NCBI GenBank assembly: GCA_945892985.1
Contig: CAMDDU010000075.1
Span: 1-14,928 of the forward strand
DNA length: 14,928 bases
Origin: CAITSH01 sp945892985
GTDB lineage: Bacteria; Pseudomonadota; Gammaproteobacteria; Burkholderiales; SG8-39
Direction: 5' to 3'
Part shown: piece by piece, positions 6,094 through 10,680 of the stretch
Numbering within the stretch: the stretch's first letter is position 1
Layout: each line of letters starts with the position of its first letter
Notes under the pieces: model-generated
Told to the model about the DNA's origin: nothing
Databases searched by the model: none
The model's input: only the letters and a program-made list of their open reading frames with translations
Translations under genes and position numbers: made by a program

Positions 6094-6513
6094 TCAGGGC
6101 GGGCCGCCCCCCTCGTCCTTGCCAGCGTCCGGATATTCCCTGGCGTAATTCGCCGCACGCCACGCCTCTTCATACGCATTGACGCTCTCCAGGTGGCCGC
6201 CCAGCCTGCGCAACACGTCGCCCGTGCCGGCCGCGCCGAAGGTAAACGCGATTTGCGCAAGCTTTTCGGTGAGGACATCGGTCAATGCCTGCAGTTCGCC
6301 GCGCTTCGCCGCGTCGGCGAGCACGTAATTCATGACCGCGTCGTACCGGAGCCGGGCCTCGCCGGGCGGCAAGGTTTGTTTAGGGTCCCGGTGTTCGGGG
6401 TCCGCGTGCTTCAAGACCAGGAGGGTGAGCAATCCGACCGGCGCCTGCACGGACTCGTCGCCGTCACCGATCGTGACGAGCACTTTGTCCAGAAATTCCT
6501 TGAAACCGCTCAT
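6094..6513 (-). CDS. Unknown-function protein, 139 aa
   Basis: Starts at ATG 6513 behind AAAGGAAACACC, nearly the same ribosome-binding region as the 261-aa gene (GAGGAAACACCC). The sequence is helical: an N-terminal amphipathic helix (GFKEFLDKVLVTIGDGDES), a hydrophobic segment (PVGLLTLLVLKHADP) too short and too close to charges for a clear membrane span, then Ala/Leu-rich helices (VMNYVLADAAKRGELQALTD, LTEKLAQIAFTFGAAGTGDV). The C-terminus is Gly/Pro-rich and acidic. No family is recognised. It has its own leader region and so may be regulated separately within the block. Confidence 0.6.
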   Translation of the reverse strand: MSGFKEFLDKVLVTIGDGDESVQAPVGLLTLLVLKHADPEHRDPKQTLPPGEARLRYDAVMNYVLADAAKRGELQALTDVLTEKLAQIAFTFGAAGTGDVLRRLGGHLESVNAYEEAWRAANYAREYPDAGKDEGGGPP

Positions 6514-6538
6514 GGTGTTTCCTTTCGCCCCGGTTGGA

Positions 6539-6588
6539 CCTCCGTTGGCGAGGCCCCCGGGGATGGGGGCCGCCAGCGCTTTAGCGGC
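6539..6588 (-). promoter_or_regulatory. Leader C: overlapping alternative hairpins
   Basis: On the - strand the leader of the 139-aa gene reads GCCGC(TAAAGCGCTG)GCGGC (6588-6569) and GGCCCCC(ATCCCC)GGGGGCC (6571-6552). The two stems share bases 6569-6571, so they compete. A third small stem, CCTC/GAGG (6553-6539), overlaps the second. The modules GCSGC-TAAA, GCGGCCCCC and GGGGG are the same words as in leaders A and B but in another order. Attenuator-like behaviour is a guess. Confidence 0.4.
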
Positions 6589-6631
6589 ATTTGTCAGTCG
6601 CCCGCAAGTTGTTGCTTAAATCGGCGACATG

Positions 6632-6668
6632 CACAGTGTGTGCACTTCAGTGGCTCATGGCATGAGCC
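6632..6668. promoter_or_regulatory. 37-bp two-palindrome element, copy 1
   Basis: CACAGTGTG (6632-6640), a 10-bp spacer, then TGGCTCATGGCATGAGCC (6651-6668), whose core is the inverted repeat GGCTCA-N5-TGAGCC. The copy at 7786-7822 has the same total length, an identical first box and 17 of 18 identical bases in the second, while the spacer is mostly different. Located between the 261-aa and 139-aa genes, upstream of leader C. Likely a protein-binding site. Confidence 0.55.
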
Positions 6669-6742
6669 TTCGGCAAAATATCGGTAAAAATGGTTTGCGT
6701 TCCTCGTCGACCCCGGCCCGTGAGGTGGGCCGTCCCGAAAAA

Positions 6743-7528
6743 TCAACGCAACAAAACCAGCCTTGGCACGGCGTCCGGCCCGGCCCAGGCAATGGCGTCC
6801 TGCCTGTGGCGCACGCCAAGGGCCTTGGCTGATTCAAGATCCACACCCAGTGCGAACCAGCTTGGCTCCGCCGGCCAGTCGCCTGCGGCACCCACGCCCG
6901 CGCCTTCGAACACCCTGCCCGCCGCGGCGGCCAGCTCCGCGCCCACGCGCGCATGCGCGTCCGCGTTGGCCGCATCGCCCTGCGCCAGGCCATGCGGGTT
7001 GCAGGCGGTGATGAACACGCCGCAGTCAACACCCGATGCCGCATACAGCCGCGCCAGCGCCTCGGAGCGGGTGTCGATGCGCAAGGTGATGGCGTCATCC
7101 CCCTGCCCGAAGCGGTAGCGCGCCTGACGATAAGCGTCGGTCTTTGCGGCGGGAACCTGCGTTGCGCCCGCAGGCGACACCGATTCAGTCAGTTGCGCCG
7201 CCGAAGCCACGATGGGCAACTGGCAGACCGGGAACTCGCGCACGAGGTCGGCGGCGAGCAGCAGCATGGTGTCGGGCCCGTTCACGCGCGCCGAGCGATG
7301 GATGCGGATTTTTGCTATCACGCCGTTAAGGCATTTAGTTTGCACCGCGGCCCCGAACTGCGGCTGCAGCTTGCAAAACAACATGGCGTTTTGTTCGAGG
7401 TCGAGTGACCCGGGCAGGCCGAGCACCGGGTACCAACCCTGCGGCGCCGGGTATTGGCCTTCGCTGCCGCAGACGAACATGTAATCGGCAAAAACTTCGT
7501 TTACTGCGCGCTTCTGGATCGTGTCCAT
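6743..7528 (-). CDS. Unknown N-terminal domain fused to a DUF3293-like domain
   Basis: 261 aa from ATG 7528 with GAGGA 7 bases upstream. Residues about 131-261 resemble DUF3293: RYRFGQGDDAITLRIDTRS, then VFITACNPHG (172-180), and a C-terminus with WFALGVDLESAKALG, QDAIAW and AVPRLVLLR. DUF3293 proteins are small and uncharacterised. Residues 1-110 form a separate, unrecognised domain (YMFVCGSEGQYPAPQGWYPV, LPGSLDLEQNAMLFCKLQPQ) joined by a Ser/Ala/Pro-rich linker at 110-130. As far as I know DUF3293 is usually stand-alone, so the fusion is notable. Structured leader B and the 16-bp repeat array lie upstream. Confidence 0.68.
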   Translation of the reverse strand: MDTIQKRAVNEVFADYMFVCGSEGQYPAPQGWYPVLGLPGSLDLEQNAMLFCKLQPQFGAAVQTKCLNGVIAKIRIHRSARVNGPDTMLLLAADLVREFPVCQLPIVASAAQLTESVSPAGATQVPAAKTDAYRQARYRFGQGDDAITLRIDTRSEALARLYAASGVDCGVFITACNPHGLAQGDAANADAHARVGAELAAAAGRVFEGAGVGAAGDWPAEPSWFALGVDLESAKALGVRHRQDAIAWAGPDAVPRLVLLR

Positions 7529-7544
7529 GGGTGTTTCCTCTTTA

Positions 7545-7620
7545 GCCGCTTTGGCAAAACGCCGGGGGCGGCAATCCGGAGCAAATCCCCCCGGCCCTTT
7601 TCCCTTGCGGGAGGCGGGCC
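7545..7620 (-). ncRNA. Structured leader RNA, copy B (candidate cis-regulatory RNA)
   Basis: Same architecture as copy A on the - strand: outer stem GGCCC/GGGCC (7620-7616 with 7597-7593); 3x3 internal loop; apical stem TCCC/GGGA with the same GCAA loop (7612-7601); G-run and ATTTG; P1 GCCGC/GCGGC (7572-7568 with 7549-7545). P1 encloses CCCC, GGC-GTTTT-GCC and AAA. Against copy A the four apical pairs next to the loop, the middle P1 pair and the middle inner-hairpin pair are all changed, with pairing kept. It ends 17 nt before the ATG of the 261-aa gene. Confidence 0.6.
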
Positions 7621-7623
7621 AAC

Positions 7624-7735
7624 CTTGACGATGAATTACCCTAACAACGAATTACCTTAACGACGCCTTTCCTTAACGACGAGTCACCTTAGCGACGCGT
7701 TACCTAAACAACGAATTACCTAAACGACACGTTAC
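7624..7735. repeat. Seven tandem 16-bp iteron-like repeats
   Basis: Exactly 112 bp made of seven contiguous 16-bp units starting at 7624, 7640, 7656, 7672, 7688, 7704 and 7720. Examples are CTTGACGATGAATTAC, CCTAACAACGAATTAC, CTTAGCGACGCGTTAC and CTAAACGACACGTTAC; consensus CTTAACGACGNNTTAC. Units differ from one another by several bases, so this is not recent slippage, yet spacing is strictly kept. The period is not a multiple of 3. It lies between the 37-bp element copy 2 and leader B. Possible roles are binding array, partition site or iteron; none is proven. Confidence 0.8.
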
Positions 7736-7785
7736 ACAGTGACTTCCCTGCTGCTTACCGCCGGCACCGATGTGTGCCGCAAAAA

Positions 7786-7822
7786 CACAGTGTGCGCGGT
7801 GCGCTGGCTCAAGGCATGAGCC
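7786..7822. promoter_or_regulatory. 37-bp two-palindrome element, copy 2
   Basis: CACAGTGTG (7786-7794), a 10-bp spacer, then TGGCTCAAGGCATGAGCC (7805-7822). The palindrome extends here to GCTGGCTCA-N5-TGAGCCAGC (7803-7825). It stands just past the end of the 104-aa gene and upstream of the repeat array and leader B. See copy 1 at 6632. Confidence 0.55.
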
Positions 7823-7842
7823 AGCACCCGGGCCGGTAGCGT

Positions 7843-8157
7843 TTATTCAAGCTTTACCAGTTCACGATCCTTGTCTGTGGCCGTATCGGCATCATCGAGC
7901 CCGTCCTTGGGGTCGACCAGCGGGCGCAGCTTATGGCGGTCGGTGATGCACTCGGCCGAGTCGCCGCGTATGAAGCTGCCCGGCTTGTCGGGGTGGTGCA
8001 ATTGCGGCAGCACCCGTCCGCTGGCCGCCTGCACGATATAGGCGTCCTCACGGCCCGCATGCCGGCCAAGATGCGCGACGACCTCGACAATAAGACCGAT
8101 GTTTTCGGGGCAGCCGGCAATGATGACGCACAGCGTTCCGGGTTTGAGGTCTGACAT
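7843..8157 (-). CDS. Small unknown-function protein, first gene of the - strand block
   Basis: 104 aa from ATG 8157 with AAGGAG 5 bases upstream (8163-8168). The N-terminal half is a beta-rich KOW/SH3-like strand pattern (LKPGTLCVIIAGCPENIGLI, VEVVAHLG), followed by SGRVLPQLH and the motif AECITDRHKLRPL; the C-terminus is acidic. I recall similar short proteins among hypothetical genes of mobile elements but can give no function. A promoter-like array and a structured leader lie upstream, so it probably opens the transcription unit that continues to 4788. Confidence 0.65.
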   Translation of the reverse strand: MSDLKPGTLCVIIAGCPENIGLIVEVVAHLGRHAGREDAYIVQAASGRVLPQLHHPDKPGSFIRGDSAECITDRHKLRPLVDPKDGLDDADTATDKDRELVKLE

Positions 8158-8176
8158 GCCATCTCCTTTAGAAACA

Positions 8177-8242
8177 CCCCGTTTAGGCGCTTGTTTTGCG
8201 TCGCGGCAAGTGGGGCTAAATAACGACGCCGGGCGATCCCGG
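8177..8242 (-). promoter_or_regulatory. Leader D: two hairpins and a possible pseudoknot
   Basis: On the - strand: hairpin CCGGG-ATCG-CCCGG (8242-8229), then stem GCGTCG/CGACGC (8229-8224 with 8203-8198) with a 20-nt loop containing CCCC (8215-8212). CCCC can pair with GGGG (8180-8177), 9 nt upstream of the Shine-Dalgarno. ATTTAGCCCCACTTGCCGC in the loop resembles the joining segment of leaders A and B, but no full alignment is possible. Confidence 0.35.
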
Positions 8243-8244
8243 AT

Positions 8245-8284
8245 ATTGCAACGCTACTGCAAGGGCGTTGCAACGATATTGCAA
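8245..8284 (-). promoter_or_regulatory. 11-bp-phased TTGCAA array with a candidate promoter
   Basis: TTGCAA boxes begin at 8246, 8257 (CTGCAA), 8268 and 8279, a strict 11-bp period. The outer parts also form TTGCAACGC/GCGTTGCAA (8246-8254 with 8265-8273). TTGCAA is self-complementary, so it reads the same on both strands. On the - strand TTGCAA (8273-8268), 17 bp and TGCAAT (8250-8245) could be a promoter starting near 8238, directly at leader D. Confidence 0.45.
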
Positions 8285-8286
8285 AT

Positions 8287-8322
8287 AAAAAAAACCCGCC
8301 AAGCAAGCGCCAAGGCGGGTTT
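8287..8322 (-). terminator. Intrinsic terminator reading right to left
   Basis: AAACCCGCC (8292-8300) and GGCGGGTTT (8314-8322) form a perfect 9-bp stem; on the - strand it runs into eight T residues (complement of A 8287-8294). It would stop transcripts coming from the right, yet no recognised - strand gene lies there, which points to a lost gene or a small RNA. Confidence 0.75.
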
Positions 8323-8682
8323 CCCTCGCTTTAGCAGTGTATTTATAACGCGCCCTGCAAGCTGATTTCAAATCGGCGCAAGGCAAAGCTTACGCCTCTG
8401 CGATATGAAGTCAACGCCTTTGATTGCCAAGCCAGCAGAGCCACCCGCCGGAAACGCCCGTCTGGCTTTCCAGCCGACTGCGCTTGTTCAAACCATATTA
8501 ATCCGGCACAGGCTCACCAAGTGAGCCAGCGCGCCGCCGCTGTCGCGGCCAAAGACACACCCAAGGCGCCAGCCCAGGCCGATCGCGCCTCCGCAATGAA
8601 CCGTGAAGGCCCCCCTCCCTCGACGAAAGAGGGACCACCAAGTCCCTGCTGAGATGCCGTGCGCGAATTTGGTCGCCCCTCT
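8323..8682. other. Gene-poor stretch between terminator and IS
   Basis: No convincing gene. On the - strand a -10-like TAATAT (8500-8495) sits just after the palindrome at 8511-8527, and about 200 bp later comes the terminator at 8322, so a short transcript is possible. A 33-codon frame from GTG 8444 to TAA 8343 (VALLAWQSKALTSYRRGV at its start) lies inside; it has no clear Shine-Dalgarno or family. The reading frame on the - strand around 8514-8747 looks random. Confidence 0.3.
8511..8527. promoter_or_regulatory. Third GGCTCA-N5-TGAGCC palindrome
   Basis: GGCTCA-CCAAG-TGAGCC has the same 12 fixed bases and 5-bp spacer as the palindromes of the two 37-bp elements, but no CACAGTGTG box precedes it. 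It is next to the -10-like TAATAT on the - strand. Confidence 0.45.
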
Positions 8683-8691
8683 CCCTTAACG
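8683..8691. repeat. Target-site duplication, left copy
   Basis: CCCTTAACG, identical to 10210-10218 on the other side of the IS. Confidence 0.88.
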
Positions 8692-8715
8692 CTTGTCATT
8701 ACCCACATCTTTTTG
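8692..8715 (+). repeat. Left terminal inverted repeat of the IS
   Basis: Reads CTTGTCATTACCCACATC followed by TTTTTG. The complement of the right end reads CTACCCGTTACCCACATT followed by TTTTTT. Confidence 0.85.
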
Positions 8716-8793
8716 AGAAGTGCGTAGGGATTGGTTGTAAACGCCAAGGCGCGATGTTAACCTGAGTCTCAGTTCCTTTGACATCTCAAATCC

Positions 8794-10209
8794 TTGGCAA
8801 AAGTGGTCCCCGACAAAGACGAGCCGGACTGGGCGGTGCAGGAGTTTGGCAGCGCCGAGCTGGGCGATGCGCGCCGTACAGCGAGGCTGGTGGAGCTGGC
8901 GCGCCAGCCTGAGGCCTCGATTCCCCAAGCGCTCGAGGATACGGCTGCAATCAAGGCGGCGTACCGGTTCTTTGATAACGCGGACGTACTGCCGGTCGAG
9001 ATTTTGCAATCGCACGTGGCCTCGGGTATCGCCCGCATGCGAGGCCAGCCGGTGATCCTGGCCGTTCAGGACACCACCCAGATCGATTACACCGGACACA
9101 TGGGAACGGCAGATCTGGGGCCGATACACACCAAGGGCGGCTGGGGGCTGCTGTGCCATGGGACGCTCGCCTTCACCCCGGCCCGACTGCCCTTGGGGGT
9201 GCTGGCCATTCGCGCCTGGGCGCGCAAGCCCGAGCAGCGTCTGCGCGACAGCCGTCGCGAGCGCCCGATCAGTGAGAAGGAGAGCCAGAAGTGGCTCGAC
9301 AGCCTTGAGGCGCTGGCCCAACTCAAGGCGCAGTTGCCCGGCACGCGCCTGGTGAGCGTTGCAGATCGGGAAGCGGATGTGTACGAGTTCTTTGCCGCAG
9401 CAAGAGCGCATGGACTCGATGTGCTGGTGCGCGCGGCCAGGGACCGCAACCTGGAGCAACCCGAAGGCCATCTGTGGGCGAGCCTTGAGGCAGCGCCTCT
9501 TCTGGCGAAAAAGAAACTCCTCATCCCGGCCAATGCCAAGCGTGCGGGCCGTGTCGCAGAGCTTGAGGTGCGCGCCTGTGCCCTCTCCATTGCGCCGCCG
9601 CGACATCGTAAAAGCGAGCATCTGCCGGCGATCCCCTTGTGGGGCATCCTCGCCCGTGAGCGCAATGCGCCACAGGAAACAGCGCCGCTCGAATGGTTGT
9701 TGCTCACCAGCGTACCGGTCGATTCTGCCCAAGAGGCGCTCGAGCGTCTCGACTGGTACGCCGCGCGCTGGGGTATCGAGACATGGCACAAGATACTCAA
9801 GAGCGGTTGCCGCATCGAGCAGCGGCAGCTCCAATCGTTCGAGCGGATCGAGCGCCTGCTCACAGTCTATGCGGTAATTGCCTGGCGCATTCAGTACGCG
9901 ACCATCCTCGCCAGGCTGGTGCCCGATACGCCATGCACGGCCATTCTTGGGCAGGACGAATGGCAGGCCCTGTATTGCCTCATTCATGAAACACCCCAGC
10001 CGTGCGCCAACGCGCCACCGCTGCGCCAGGCGGTTCGCTGGATTGCACAGCTCGGTGGCTTCATCGGCCGCACCGGGGACGGTGAGCCTGGCGTTAAAAC
10101 CTTGTGGAAAGGATTCCAATACCTGATGCCTGCAACCCAAATGTACAGAATCATGAAATCCGGACAACCGCCTCCCAGCGACTGCAAAAAAAATGTGGGT
10201 AACGGGTAG
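8794..10209 (+). CDS. IS4-family (IS50-like) transposase
   Basis: 471 aa, full length for Tn5-type transposases. The catalytic triad is visible: D93 in LAVQDTTQIDYT, D191 in VSVADREADVYEFF, and E329 in the Y-(2)-R-(3)-E-(6)-K signature (YAARWGIETWHKILK, Y322 R325 E329 K336). The N-terminus (WAVQEFGSAELGDARRTARL) is the usual end-binding region, and AAYRFFDNADV is typical of the group. The start is a TTG at 8794; an in-frame GTG at 8803 is the alternative, and no ATG precedes the conserved part. The TAG stop is formed by the last three bases of the element. No frameshift or stop is seen, so it should be active. Confidence 0.95.
   Translation: MAKVVPDKDEPDWAVQEFGSAELGDARRTARLVELARQPEASIPQALEDTAAIKAAYRFFDNADVLPVEILQSHVASGIARMRGQPVILAVQDTTQIDYTGHMGTADLGPIHTKGGWGLLCHGTLAFTPARLPLGVLAIRAWARKPEQRLRDSRRERPISEKESQKWLDSLEALAQLKAQLPGTRLVSVADREADVYEFFAAARAHGLDVLVRAARDRNLEQPEGHLWASLEAAPLLAKKKLLIPANAKRAGRVAELEVRACALSIAPPRHRKSEHLPAIPLWGILARERNAPQETAPLEWLLLTSVPVDSAQEALERLDWYAARWGIETWHKILKSGCRIEQRQLQSFERIERLLTVYAVIAWRIQYATILARLVPDTPCTAILGQDEWQALYCLIHETPQPCANAPPLRQAVRWIAQLGGFIGRTGDGEPGVKTLWKGFQYLMPATQMYRIMKSGQPPPSDCKKNVGNG
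10186..10209 (-). repeat. Right terminal inverted repeat of the IS
   Basis: Mirror of the left end. Its outermost bases, TAG on the + strand (10207-10209), are also the transposase stop codon. Confidence 0.85.
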
Positions 10210-10218
10210 CCCTTAACG
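10210..10218. repeat. Target-site duplication, right copy
   Basis: CCCTTAACG, identical to 8683-8691. Confidence 0.88.
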
Positions 10219-10257
10219 GGGCGGGGGGGAAAGGGTGAATGCCCGCAACCCGCGACC

Positions 10258-10635
10258 AAAGGCTATTCGGTGGACAACCTTGAGCCTTTCCGGCAGCTCT
10301 ACCTTGATTATCCCCGGCTGACTTCCGAAAAAGCGTCGCGGAATTCCACGCTCCCCGCAATTTCCGAGACAGGGTCTCGGAAATTACCGGCCACCAATGC
10401 CACGTCGCAATGGCAATCGGGCAACCTGATCATTTTGAGCCAGCGCAAACGGCCCGAAGAGAGGGAGTTTTACCTGCGCCAGGCCATCCGGGAAAAATGG
10501 AGCAGCCGCGAGCCGCAGAATCAGATAAAAGCCATGATGGGGGTTTGCCAGCCGCTGTTGTTTTTGCATATGAATTGGGAGCGGGCTGCTTCCAATCTAT
10601 TTGGCCATAATCCTGCCGTCAGCACCCGCTATTAA
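10258..10635 (+). pseudogene. Decayed DUF1016 (YhcG-like) gene fragment
   Basis: Pieces of the DUF1016 N-terminal domain are readable: KGYSVDNLEPFRQLYLDYPR, then a variable linker (SEKASRNSTLPAISETGSRK), QWQSGNL, and KRPEEREFYLRQAIREKWSS. About 10 residues that normally join QWQSGNL to the next part (a SWTH-containing segment) are missing. After about residue 90 the sequence (QIKAMMGVCQPLLFLHMNW) no longer resembles the family. There is no 5' part with a start and no C-terminal PD-(D/E)XK nuclease domain. The frame is open back towards the IS. A translation start at ATG 10270 would make only this fragment. A second, different DUF1016 remnant lies at 13601. Confidence 0.65.
10359..10385. repeat. 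12-bp perfect inverted repeat inside the DUF1016 remnant
   Basis: AATTTCCGAGAC-AGG-GTCTCGGAAATT. It falls in the variable linker between the FRQLYLDYP segment and QWQ. The other DUF1016 remnant has a different perfect palindrome in the same linker. Confidence 0.75.
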
Positions 10636-10642
10636 CATATAT

Positions 10643-10672
10643 TTGCACGGTAACATTTATCCTGTTATCGTG
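10643..10672 (+). promoter_or_regulatory. Promoter and operator of the AbiE-like operon
   Basis: CACGGTAACA (10646-10655) and TGTTATCGTG (10663-10672) form a 10-bp inverted repeat with one mismatch and a 7-bp spacer. TTGCAC (10643-10648), 17 bp and TATCGT (10666-10671) could be the promoter, so the operator would cover it. The transcript would start about 3 bp before ATG 10681, again nearly leaderless, with no Shine-Dalgarno. Confidence 0.5.
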
Positions 10673-10680
10673 TAAAAATC

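Larger units (their letters stand above)
8692..10209 (+). mobile_element. Intact IS4-family element, IS50 (Tn5)-like group, 1518 bp
   Basis: Boundaries are fixed by 9-bp direct target duplications, CCCTTAACG at 8683-8691 and 10210-10218, and by 24-bp imperfect terminal inverted repeats (8692-8715 and 10186-10209; 18 of 24 bases match, with TTACCCACAT common). A 9-bp duplication is the rule for the IS50 group. A single full-length transposase fills it. Intact ends, duplications and reading frame point to a fairly recent insertion. Joined without the element, the flanks form CGCCCC-TCTCCCTTAAC-GGGGCG, so the target was the loop of a hairpin. Confidence 0.92.

Noticed and set aside
5919..7552. 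KorB-type operators (TTTAGCSGCTAAA) in leaders A and B
   Set aside because: Only TTTAGCSGCT matches; the right end reads TTG rather than AAA in both, and RNA pairing explains these bases better.
7624..7735. CRISPR array
   Set aside because: The seven 16-bp units are contiguous without spacers and vary in sequence; no cas genes are present.
5920..8242. Integron attC sites between the - strand genes
   Set aside because: Intergenic hairpins and a single gene direction recall a cassette array, but I find no paired RYYYAAC/GTTRRRY core sites in the leaders and no integrase in the window.
8686..10167. A 493-codon open frame on the - strand opposite the transposase
   Set aside because: It mirrors the GC-rich coding strand of a full transposase with all catalytic motifs; the antisense product resembles no family.
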